Assembly (NCBI GenBank): GCA_964304625.1
Contig: OZ199838.1
Span: 1,488,001 to 1,552,000 of the forward strand
Source: Kudoa neothunni
Lineage: Eukaryota; Cnidaria
Length of the DNA: 64,000 nucleotides
Reading direction: 5' to 3'
In this document: piece after piece, positions 18,914 through 29,737 of the stretch
Numbering within the stretch: the stretch's first letter is position 1
Layout: every line of letters starts with the position of its first letter
Notes under the pieces: model-generated
What the model was told of the DNA's origin: nothing
Seen by the model: only the letters and a program-made list of their open reading frames with translations
Databases searched by the model: none
Translations under genes and position numbers: made by a program

Positions 18914-21144
18914 CTAGAAAAAATAGGGCTTGTCCTCGAAAATATCAAGATCAATGTTTTCCCCATCCAAATAGGTTCCAGTTTCGTTACCAGCAACAAT
19001 GAGGTATTTTTGTGAGAGTTCGTTGGCTAGTTTGGCTATTTCGGATTTGGGATGGATGCACAAATTTTCGAGCGTATCCATTGCGCCGGAAATGTCAAAT
19101 CGTTGTTGTAGATCGCGGCGAAAATCAATGCAGACCTAATTGGAAAAATTTCCAGTATCTCGTTAAATTACACAACACACACACACATCCAAATCACATA
19201 CTTTAAAAATTCCAATATAACTTTCAAGCGCATGTTTAATCATCTAAAAACAATTATACATCATTCACTGAAATTAAAGAAAAACGTCCCCAACAAAAAA
19301 CCACTCACATTAGAATCCTTTGATTTGAGAACTGTATGCAACGCATCAAATATTCCCATATGAACCAGTCTCATGTTCTAATGGAACAACAAATACTCCT
19401 GTTTAAGTTATTGAATGAATATTACGTCATTTGTGCTGCCATTGTGGACAATATTTGAGACAACCCAAAGAGCTTCCTTTTGATGCATAAACAATCCATG
19501 TTGTAGGTGTCTAAGCACTCGATCAATAATAGAAGGTTCGATGATCATCTAAACAACGAATGGAAGTGTGTAAAGTGGTTGGGGTGTATTACTCGCATTT
19601 GATCATGGGTACCAGCAGCAATGTTGGAAAGCACCCATAAAGTCTCCTGTATAATTCGTACATCTTCCAATTCCAACAACATTCCCAGTTGAGTTAACAC
19701 GTTCAGTTTGCACACATAGTCGGTGTGTGTGTCGGGGCCGGCGGCAAGATTTCCCAAACAACGTATAATACCAAGAACTAATCGAGAATCGCCGTGAGTG
19801 AAAAAATTCACCGCAATACGAAGAATATCCGATTCCACAACCACATTGGCGTTAGCTTGACAGGAGTCAATCAAAAAACTGAGACTCCATAACGCATCGG
19901 ATACAACCTTCGAGTCGTTTGGAAAACCAATCAACAAATCTTTGATTATGGCGAGCGATTGTAAAGTGTATACCGTTGGTATTGGTTCATCTTTTGAACG
20001 AACTATGTTGATCATCAGCCAAGCGATGTTTTGAAGAAGCGGAATAAAATTGACTTTATCGGGACTGTTGGCAGCTTTCAACACAATCTCGTAGATAAGC
20101 TTCAAATAGCCCATTTCAATGACTTTGTCTCTCAATTCGGGCCCTTCTCCAACAATATTGGCCAATGTCCAAGCTGTTTGTTCGGCCACCTTTACATGGG
20201 GTGATTGTAACGTTTTGAAGAGCAATGGTAGAAAATCTGCCAATGCCATCATTTAAAACCACACTCATTATAACCAAAATACTATTATCCACAACAGCTA
20301 AAGTCTGATGTGATTCTCCAGATGCAATGTTAGTGAGTGACCATAAAGCTTCATATTGTACGTCAGGTCTAATAAAAACCTTCTATTAACAGTCAACTTT
20401 GACCCAACCAAATTACTCATTTTCACGTTCTATACATTTGTATAGAGCTGGCAAAACATTGATCCTAAATTGTGAAGTAGGTAGGTTGATTAGTATAATT
20501 TTTAAATATTGGTTCGGTTGAAGAACTCCAAATAATATCAATCTATTATTTATCGCAATTACTTTATCAATGCATCCACAGGTCTATAATCCCGATTACT
20601 TAGGATAGTTCGAATAGTCTTGAGCGCAATAAAACGTTCATCGTAGTTATCACTGAGAGCCTCCTATGTATTGTTATCATAATTATTAACTGAATTGTTA
20701 AAGTTGGACATGTCGAAATGTAATCTGTCAAATCAACCTTAATAAGTTCATCTTCGTTTTTCTCCTTTACAACAACAATAATACTCAACCAAAACAATCA
20801 TATCGATCTCACACTTACATCCAATACAAATTTGGTCTGCGCCAAAGAGTTATTCATTCCAAGCCTAGAATTATCTTCATCTCGATTTGGCATCATTCGT
20901 TTCTGCTGAATTATCTCATCTCGTTGGCTCTACAAATTGTACCAATTCATTCCACCTAGCAAGCTCCACAAAGGGTGATAATACTTGACGTAATTCAATG
21001 GTTTGATTTGTGCGTTGATTACGTATATCCTAGAATAAAAGAAGGAGTTGATTGTATTGTATAATTGGTTGTGGGTGGTATTAGGAGATTCTAAATTACC
21101 GAAACATCAACCTTTGCTTTATACAACTTTTTATGCTTATCCAT
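18914..21144 (-). CDS. Importin alpha (karyopherin alpha), nuclear import adaptor
   Basis: Importin alpha binds classical nuclear localisation signals through armadillo repeats and importin beta through its N-terminal IBB. The start is ATG at 21142-21144: MDKHKKLYKAKVDVS, then a spliced IBB-like stretch with RTNQTIELRQ. Armadillo repeats follow. Visible landmarks include QTAWTLANIVGEGPELRDKV, ALWSLSFLIDSCQANANVVV, CLGNLAAGPDTHTDYV and ETLWVLSNIAAGTHDQMRV, all in the long exon at 19545-20252. The C-terminus reads GAMDTLENL.., ANELSQKYLIVAGNETGTYL, then an acidic tail ending FEDKPYFF-stop at 18914. The total is about 500 residues, the normal family length. The repeat at NIAWLMINIVRSKDEP has lost the usual W..N array residues (family form TWTLSNLCRNK), so minor-site NLS binding may be altered. 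The paralogue class (alpha1/2/3) cannot be told. Confidence 0.92.
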
Positions 21145-22040
21145 CACTGCCAAAGATCAATTTGAAGCAGCGTGAGCATCTATACTTGGTATTAGCATTG
21201 CGGAGGTATTAGCGGGATTGTTAGAACTTTTTACATTGTTATAATCTATCTATTTCAACTTTTTTAAGATCGTTAAGCAACGCTGAGCATTGTGTATAAA
21301 GTGCATAAGTTTTAATTGGGCAAGCGAATATTTTGTTTTGAAAAGATCTCTCGGTAAACCATTGCAATAAAAACTAACATTCTATTGAAGATGTGTTCGA
21401 TTATAAATCACATATTAGTGGAAGAATAGAGTGGATTTTGTATGCATGTAACAAATTGACGGCAACTCGCGCATAATCTGCCCGATCAGAACACCACTGA
21501 GGACGCCGACTATCTTAACCTTAACACGGTTTATTTTCGGACAGTATAACTTTAGAATACTGCAAATTATTGATTGAACTCTACAGTTGATTTAACACTG
21601 TGGTAGTGGTCAACAACTGTTACCGAATTATGATACAGAACTGAATGGTTTATTAATGCCGCTAATATTTTGACGGTAGCGAAAAGTAATCCCGCAAAGG
21701 CTGTGAGTGTCAAATTCAATATGTTGGAAAACATTTGGGGATTATCTACCTTAACTCATGAAAATAGCGATTTATCGAAATTTACGGTTTTTAGAAAATT
21801 TAATAATATTTCCTAATTAACCCTTTAATTAATGTACTCTAGGATTAAAAAATAGAACAGGTTTTATGCGATCATTTGTTGGAAAGAATTTTTTCAAGTA
21901 GAAATATTGACAATTCTAGGGGATATACAAAAACGATAAGGTGTTACAACGTAAATAAATTAGATAATAATCTCGATAATTCTACGAATACCGCTTTCGT
22001 CAACAACCGTCGCATTAACTTTTAAATCCTTGGTTCGATT
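21145..22040. other. Spacer upstream of importin alpha
   Basis: AT-rich DNA 5' of the importin alpha start, with no gene or repeat recognised. It should hold the promoter, but no element stands out. Confidence 0.4.
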
Positions 22041-22075
22041 GACAGTGTGTTTTTCCTCATGAAAGCTTCTACAGT

Positions 22076-22716
22076 AACTAAAAGTCATGTGACTGACCAA
22101 TTTGACGCACTTTTTAAAAATCCATTTAGTTAGAATATTGATTGGTCATTGTTTATGTAATATTTTTCTTATAATATTTCAATCAAAATTGTTAAAAGAT
22201 TATTTAAAACAGTTGCTAAATAATGTAACTAAAAGTCATGTGACTGACCAATTTGACGCACTTTTTAAAAATCCATTTAGTTAGAATATTGATTGGTCAT
22301 TGTTTATGTAATATTTTTCTTATAATATTTCAATCAAAATTGTTAAAAGATTATTTTAAACAGTTGCTAAATAATGTAACTAAAGGTCATGTGATTGACC
22401 AATTTCACGCACTTTTTAAAAATCCATTTAGTTAGAATATTGATTGGTCATTGTTTATGTAATATTTTTCTTATAATATTTCAATCAAAATTGTTAAAAG
22501 ATTATTTTAAACAGTTGCTAAATAATGTAACTAAAAGTCATGTGACTGACCAATTTCACGCACTTTTTAAAAATCCATTTAGTTAGAATATTGATTGGTC
22601 ATTGTTTATATAATATTTTTCTTATAATATTTCAATCAAAATTGTTAAAAGATTATTTTAAACAGTTGCTAAATAATGTAACTAAAGGTCATGTGATTGA
22701 CCAATTTTACGCACTT
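22076..22716. repeat. Tandem array of ~151-bp units (4.2 copies)
   Basis: The unit begins ACTAAAAGTCATGTGACTG and contains CCAATTTGACGCACTTTTTA, CCATTTAGTTAGAATATTGA, TGGTCATTGTTTATG and CAGTTGCTAAATAATGTA. Repeat phases start near 22081, 22232, 22382, 22534 and 22684 (spacing 150-152). Copies are nearly identical except for a few transitions (AAAGTCATGTGACTG versus AAAGGTCATGTGATTG), so the array is young or homogenised. Each unit carries the palindromic core GTCATGTGAC. The frames visible in it are repeat artefacts. Confidence 0.95.
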
Positions 22717-23499
22717 TTTTCGAGTAATTCTTGTTTATTATTTAGCTAAGTCAATATTTTATGACAATAAACCGCTAATGTATCGCATTTTTAAATATTT
22801 ATTATCTCAACTCCTAATGACATCCTAGAGATGAAAAATAAGATAATCAAAACCTACAAATGTTTGTAGAATCTATAAATAGAAATTATTTGCATGCACG
22901 ACAATTCAATTCTATTGACGAAGATGTATACGAGTGGATTGGGTGGACACGAAGCAGAAATATTGTAGTAAGCATCGTGGACGATAATCATCAAGAGATA
23001 TTAATTAGCCAAAGAAAAAGGTTTATCTTCATGTGCAGCGATTCTTGAAGGATTTCATTGTTTTAAAAAAGTTTTAACGTCTGAAAATCGAATTTATTAG
23101 CTAATCTGCTGATGCTACACAACTGAAACTACTTCATAATAGACACCAATCAAATCAGGACATTTTTTAATATATACTATGAAAATTTTATTTACGATGC
23201 ACACGAAACTGCCTTATTCTACTGATTGCAACAAAAAGAGTATTTCATAGATAGTTGAAAAAATATTTTTGTACTCCTAATTCGTTTCTCGAGTTTTAAT
23301 TATTTTTTTAAAAATTAATATATAGTTAATTAGCCTTTATAAACGCAATTTAATTATTATTAAATGCCAAATTTTTCTGAAATAATTGCGCGCGCGTGTG
23401 TACGAGATTAGGCGTGACCGGTTTACGCACTTTTTTTCGTGGTCCCCAGGGGATTATGTGAATTTGGTTTCTTGTTGTATTATTAATAATTTGTATATA

Positions 23500-23843
23500 A
23501 TTAATCTTTGCAATTTGTATTTGTTGGTGGTATTAAGCGCCAAATTAAAATCTGCCATATCGAAAATCGCGATACTGGCTTCAAAGTACGTCGTAATGCC
23601 CAATTATCTCACCACTATTCATGTCACATCAATATTCAGAATTATACCTGTTTCATCAGAGTGGTTCATTTAACGTTCAAAAATTCTTTCCGCCCCATCG
23701 GTAATCGGGGGGGGGGGCGTGATATCCACGTTGGGAAATGCTGCATTAGAGGGTTTAGCGTTCGCGAATACAGTATTTCACGAACAATCATTAAGAACTG
23801 CTCGCATGTTTTTACTAATTATCAAATAAAGAAGAAAAAATAG
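23500..23843 (+). pseudogene. Possible ISXO2/Merlin-type transposase scraps
   Basis: One frame reads FVFVGGIKRQIKICHIENRD, similar to the VFGGI-R..K..I..V-DR core of ISXO2/Merlin DDE transposases. About 200 bp on, GKCCIRGFSVREYSISRTII resembles their C..C-x(3-4)-SVR-x-x-S-I-F zinc region. The order is reversed relative to an intact transposase and an 11-G run lies between, so this is at best rearranged debris. Confidence 0.3.
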
Positions 23844-23856
23844 AGAAGCCAACAAG

Positions 23857-25501
23857 TTATTTATTCAAATAATAATTTCGGTGTAAGATGTTGACGGGAT
23901 TCTTAAGTAGGGATGCTGGAAAATAAGAGTTTAAGTGTCTCACATAGCTTTGACGATTGGTTTCGGTTATTTGGATTGGATTATTGTTCATACATTCAAT
24001 TAGTTCATCATGTGTTTTTGGTGCTATCCTTTTGAAAAATGAATTAAGTTGCCCAAAAACTTCTTCGTTTGGGTCAAGAAGGGGCGAGTACGACGATAAT
24101 AGTAATAACTTCTGGGGACTGTTTTCTATCAAACTTCGAACACACTCAATCGTATGGGAAGCTGGGAAGCTATGTTATCTGTAACCAAAATAGATTTATC
24201 ATCATAATTCGCCTCCAAATTTTCAAAAAGATCTAGAAATTACGTAAACACAGACTGGTTCACACCTCCTTTGTGAAGTTTTAAAATGTCGTAGACAGAT
24301 AACACATCGGTGTGACACTCGAACTCAGAACCTTGAGGAGGTAATGGGTTCGAATCCTCCGGTGGTCAGACTACTGCTTCCGTGTCGATGGGTGTCTATC
24401 CCATATTCGGTTTGGGAGCTGTGGTTAAAGTGTACGCCCGCTGTGGAGTGAGATGCACTGGCAGCCAGATTTGCGTGAATAGAAGTTTGAATCTCCGGAA
24501 CCCATCGAAAATCGAAAGGCAAAGTAATTTGCAGTTCCCACAGAGCCAACGTCCTTAAAGGGATAGGGTTTGAGGTTATTTTCGCCCTGAGACGAGGATG
24601 TTTTGTGAGCTAAAGGTCCACAGTACCGCATAAAGATAAGCGACGGGGTTTCATTTTACGTCCTGCGATGCCTAAAGCTCTAATGGAAGAGGTCTGACCA
24701 ACCAGAATTCCACAACCTAATAAGTTGTGCCAGGGTTTTAACTTGTAAACAAAAATAAATTGTGAATTTTTAAATTTCAAATCTTTATATCATTCATCGT
24801 TGTTATTAGTGATATGTTTTGAGATCTGATGTATTTAACCTTGCAATTTTCGCTCGTCCCAGAAAGAGATCTACTTTGAGAACGACGAGGTTATAACAAA
24901 TATTATGTGACTAATCGATATATAATATATACGAATACTTAGGCTTCATCTTATAAATTCGTTTACATAACTAAAAAAATATTAGATAAAATATATAGGT
25001 TTCTTCGACACTCGAATTGTATGAATTTATTCTATAAGAATTCCTATCTATAAGCACCAACAATAATTTTTCAAGGTATAGTGAAACTCTTTCCGAACTT
25101 TATCTATCGTTTGACGAGAAACGCGAATAGAAAATTTTTGAACGAGCTTTTCTGATAATTGATTGAATGTCAGTTTAAAATTTTCATATACTTCTCAAAC
25201 AAAAAATTGTTTTGTGCACTTCACTCAACAATGGGCGGCGATCACCTCAAGTTGTTAACAGTTGTTAACCTTTGAAACAAACCCGGCACATTGTTTCTCT
25301 TCAATATTCTACGTACTGTAGATTCGGGAATATCTAATGACTCAAAAATCTGACGGTTCGTCTTTCCAATCTTATTTATTTCGATAATCTTTTAAAATTG
25401 TTACTCACTTCCACATGGTGAGTAAATTTAGCCCTATGTTCGGCATTAACTTTCTCATATTTTTTATTATTAGAATTACTATTTTCAAATTGATTAGGCA
25501 T
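23857..25501 (-). pseudogene. Dead IS630/Tc1-type transposase, split by a SINE
   Basis: The likely ATG is at 25499-25501 (MPNQFENSNSNNKKYEKVN). A helix-turn-helix follows at about 25260-25380: INKIGKTNRQIFESLDIPES, TVRRILKRNNVPG. The core continues SQSRSLSGTSENCKVKYIRS then QNISLITTM at about 24780-24890. After the SINE come NQSVFT..FLDLFENLEANY and DDKSILVTDN (second catalytic Asp, about 24180-24260). YSPLLDPNEEVFGQLNSFFK (third catalytic Glu, 23990-24070) and LNSYFPASLLKNPVN complete it. This is the domain order of a full IS630/Tc1 transposase. Several stops and frame changes plus the SINE insertion make it inactive. Terminal repeats were not located. Confidence 0.8.
24288..24759. mobile_element. 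tRNA-derived SINE, copy 2, nested in the IS630/Tc1 relic
   Basis: A homologue of 8633-9089 over its full ~450 bp. The head reads like a tRNA gene: GATAACACATCGGTGTGAC.. then GAGGTAATGGGTTCGAATCC, with a consensus Pol III box B (GGTTCGAATCC). The body and AT-rich tail follow. Flanking repeats TTGTGAAGTTTTAAAAT (24271-24287) and TTGTGAATTTTTAAATT (24760-24776) agree at about 14 of 17 positions and are taken as the target duplication. It interrupts the transposase between its first and second catalytic residues, so it is younger than that element. Confidence 0.8.
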
Positions 25502-26905
25502 TCTTATGCTTTCACTGGAGAAACAGTGAAAATATGCGTGGCATTTGCATCTTGAATGAACATGTTTACATATAGATTGAGCCAATCAATAATATTTTCC
25601 ATTTTTGGCCAATCTTGATTGAAACACATATGCCACGCTCTCTTTTTAACTCTGTTTGAATTTTCACCCATACTTTTAAAATAATGTACGTCTATAACTC
25701 CAAAATATGTTTATTCGAATAAACTAAAATATTTTAAAGATAACGTCGAAATAGCCAAACTCAATTACAGAATAATAAGAAAAATGGATCAAATAATAAT
25801 TATTCAAGAATCTGAAAACAGCGCGTTTCCAACTATAATGATATCTTTTTAAGATTTCGAATCATTTTAATCCTCATCACTATTAAAACAATAAATATGA
25901 TTATTTTACCTAATTATAAAACTTATTATTTATAAACTGATCTCAACAAATTTATCAATCTACTAGTTTTGATGAATAAGTAAAAAACCCCCAAGAACCC
26001 ATGATTAGTAGATAAATCTCAAGGTTTGGACTTCCAGCTTAGAAGATTATTTTACTTGTTGTCAGTTTCAGTTATTTCACACAACACAAATTGACACTGA
26101 AATTTTGACAACTATTTGTAATCTTCTTTGAAGGAAAAATTGAATTTTATAGAGAATATCATTTTTTAGGATAATATGGTAAAATATTATGTCAACAAAT
26201 CTTAGATTATCAACTATAGTTGATATACAATATTTCACTTTTTTTTATTTAATAAATGATTTTAATAAAAGTTGGAATTGAGCATTTTAATTTTATTCTT
26301 ACGAATCATAACAACAGTTACACATTAAACCAATCTAATTAATGTAATATTTAAACTAATTATGTTTCAATTAACTTTTAATAAATTTTATATCCTCATG
26401 TTAATATTTGTGAGCAAAATACAATAAACTAGAACCTATAACATAGGAAACCCGTACAAAACTGCTGAATACGAATAGCTATATAAATTAATGTAGCTAC
26501 CCCAAATTTTGCATAGAAATAAGTATCTACGCGATCATTTATATACAAAAATAATATTTTATTCAATAAGAATGTATCTCCACATAGATTAAATTATTTA
26601 ATTGATTTATGCAAATAATTAATCAATATTATAACATAATTATTTCATGAAAAATTGAATCAATAAAAGAAATCATACTCAAAGTTGGAATTCTCATGAT
26701 AATTGTACTTCACCAGTCACTACCTCAATCCTTCAATCGACCAAATCGTGAGGGGATTGAACCTTCTTATTTAACAGTTCAATGGAAATACTTTTCATGA
26801 TCTAACAAATAAAACTGAGATTAACCAATTATGTTTCTATAGAAAAAATCATATATTTAAAGAAACGAATTGTCAGGGTTGATAGAAATTTTCAAATTGA
26901 AAAAA
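25502..26905. other. AT-rich spacer upstream of GGT-like gene 1
   Basis: An ATG-led frame just beyond the transposase (MGENSNRVKKRAWHMCFNQD, about 25670-25560, minus) may be part of the same transposon. The rest is AT-rich with no gene seen. GGT gene 1 starts at its right edge. Confidence 0.4.
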
Positions 26906-29128
26906 ATGTCCAGACCTAACCGAAAAACACCCTTTTTCGCATTGGTACGTAAAATTTTAAATTGAAAAGATTGATTTTTAAATGAAATATTATTAAGATA
27001 GTGGTTTTGTTGAGCATCAGCCATTTTGGCCGATCGTTCGCAATTACTGAGGTGATAGATTTCACTGTGTTGGATCAAGAAATTGCTCAACGTGTTGACG
27101 ACTTGATGGCATCGGGGAAATATGACCTATCCTATTTCACTGATTTCACCTTTGGTGCCAACCTAACATATGCAGACTCGACAAAAGCAATGGTTGCCTC
27201 CAGCGATATAAGATGCTCTAGAGTTGGTGCCTATTATCTTGAAAATGGTGGCAACATGATTGACGCTGCCGTTGCTACATCTATTTGTATTAATGTGATC
27301 GAAATCGCATCTTCAGGTGCACTTATAAATATAGCCACAAAATTGAGCTTTTTTATATCGGATAGGATTTACTGGAGGTGGTGCATCGCTGTTTTTATTG
27401 AACGGCCGTGTTCAAACATTGGATTTCGCCCCATACCCCACCAAGAGTATTGTCAACGATGAAGACATATATGAAGGAGGATGTTGGTCGTGCTTTGATA
27501 TATCTCTTTTAATTGTGAATTTTAGCTGCTAGAGCGTTGAAAATTCCTGGAATGGCTATGGGATTGTACCAACTGTGGCAAAAGGGAGGAAAAATTGAAT
27601 GGAAGTCATTATTTGATATTCCTATCCTAATCGCTTACAATGGTTGGGAAGTCAAACCATCTCTGAGAAGACAGCTAGTTGCAAATGAATTTCCTTTAAG
27701 TCTTGATCCTTTCCTCAAGTAATATTGAACTATTACATCAGGGGAAACACCAGTCAATTTCCTAATATTTAATTTAGACAAATTTTATTTAACGGTAATG
27801 TGGTAAAAAGTATTGGAGATAGAATTGTTAACAAACCATTGACAAGAACACTCCATTTGCTCTCGATGGACTATAAAAACATGTACTTTGGAGCTATTCC
27901 ATCACTTATGATGAACCAAATTGGACAAAAATACTACGACAGTCTTATGAGTGAAATCAGCCAATACCAAACAAGGGTTTTTGAAACAATGTCTCTTGAC
28001 CTGAATGATGAGAAAAAGATGGTTACTATACAAGGAAACCATGGTGGATCATTGGCTGCCTATATTATAAACGCAATAAGAGGTATAGTTTATTTTAAAC
28101 ATATTTATTTATAAGAAAAAAAATTATTTCCACAAAATAGGATATAAAAATGCTAGACCTGAAGTATTTCACGGAGATGGAACTGTTGATGACAGTTATT
28201 ACGTGACTCTTTATGATATTCTTAATAATGGTCATATTCTTATGCCTAATGCGGAGGGAGACAAAGCTGTGAGTTTAAAATTTTGTTTAGAATCGAGTTT
28301 GCGTATTTTGGTTTAGATACAACTAATCAAGGATGCATACAACAACTACACAAACGATGTGCCCACTATAGAATTACCCGCAGCTAGAAAATTAACAAAA
28401 GCAAAAGAATCATTGTTAGATAGCGAATATAAGGAAGAAGAGGATATTCCAGGTTCATCTTCTGTGGTTGTCTTTGATGAATGTGGAAATGCTATATCGA
28501 TGAAAGTAGCCATCAACCAATTGTAAATTTTTTGAGGAAAATTGGTCGGGTCTAGCTTGATGTGTATTATAGATTCGGTGGTGTTTTCAGTTTCCCTGAA
28601 CTGGGTCTTGTAGCTAACACCTACACAGGGGTTAAACTAGATGAAAACTTGAAGCCAATTCCTATTAATACAACTCATCGATTTACTTTCTCTTCACCCA
28701 TTTTGGTTGTTGGAAAATCTGACAATCGAATCTACCAAATCTATTCGGGAACCGGTGGAAGAAAGATTGCTTCTGCCGTTGCTCAAGTTCTTGCCAATCA
28801 TTTCTATATTAACATGCCCATGGGAGTGTCATCGGGGCATTTTAGAATGTTCTCTCCATTTGATGATAACTAGTAATCGTTATGAGTCCTTGTAATAAGT
28901 AAACGCGTCAATACTGAATTTAGTGTTCATGCTGAAGAAGAAAGACCGATACCAGTTAAAATTGTTGACCTCCTCGCACAAGAAAGAGGTGTATCAGTGC
29001 GTGTCATTCCCTACCATTACATGTCTTCTGTCACTCAAATAGGAGTTACTCGTGATGCCTTCGGATACCCTGTAAACATATTTGGCCAGGGTGATTTCCG
29101 AAGAAACGGAGGAGTAAAAGGAGTCTAA
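26906..29128 (+). CDS. Gamma-glutamyltransferase-like protein 1 (603 aa, nine exons)
   Basis: GGT enzymes cleave gamma-glutamyl bonds of extracellular glutathione. Exons are 26906-26944, 26998-27316, 27366-27482, 27526-27718, 27778-28082, 28141-28268, 28317-28522, 28573-28872 and 28924-29128 (1,812 nt, in frame). MSRPNRKTPFFAL/IVVLLSISHFG gives a signal peptide or anchor. The large-subunit start has SDIRCSRVGAYYLENGGNMI and DAAVA, then GGGASLFLLNGRVQTLDFAP; IPGMAMGLYQLWQKGGK and YSGTGGRKIASAVAQVLANH also match GGT. The C-terminus is SSVTQIGVTRDAFGYPVN. The autoprocessing/nucleophile motif (usually T-x-H-x-S, before GNAVS) reads GSSSVVVFDECGNAIS, so the Thr aligns with Ser and His is absent. 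The usual glutamate-binding Arg (DFRE or DARE) is Ala in DFAP. It is probably secreted or membrane-anchored, and catalytic activity is doubtful. Confidence 0.88.
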
Positions 29129-29737
29129 CCATTACAAACCTATTATTTTCCAATACATCAACTTATTCTAATACAATTGGTCCTGATTGTTGATAATTTT
29201 CACTGTTTGGCCAATTATAACACAGTTTCTCTATTGAGATTGAGATATATTCCAGTTTGCGCAATAAAAAATCAAAAAGATTATGCACAAATAAATATTA
29301 CTTACCCCTAATTTCCCATAATTAATAATATTTTTCATTCTTTATAACAGAATAACTATAAAAATGTACGGTTCGAAAACCTTTAGGACTAACCCTTAGA
29401 AAACAGTATTGTTTGCGAGTGTAAAAATAGCTCAAATCATATAAAACCATAATTCTAACTAAACAATTGTTCATTTTTTGTTTTAAAAACAAACTGAATT
29501 CGATACCTTTTATCTTTTATGGAAAATATAATCCGAAGCAAAGTCATATAATATCTCTTCATTTTTATCAATAATGTACCGGCATCTTATTTTAAAATTT
29601 AAATACTACCAATGCAGTTTCTATTTTATTGGTATGAATTCCACTGCTGGAAACGATGGAATATTGGTGTCATAATGTGTCAGGAAAAAATCCTATATCA
29701 TTCAGATGATTTTTACCTTTTATTTATCTGTCTAAAT

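Noticed and set aside
22102-22586. Three near-identical ~60-codon ORFs (MTHFLKIHLVRILIGHC)
   Set aside because: They are one frame of the 151-bp tandem repeat, each broken at the unit border; not a protein family.
24325-24631. Minus-strand ORFs within the SINE
   Set aside because: The segment is a tRNA-derived SINE; the frames are not shared by the other copy.
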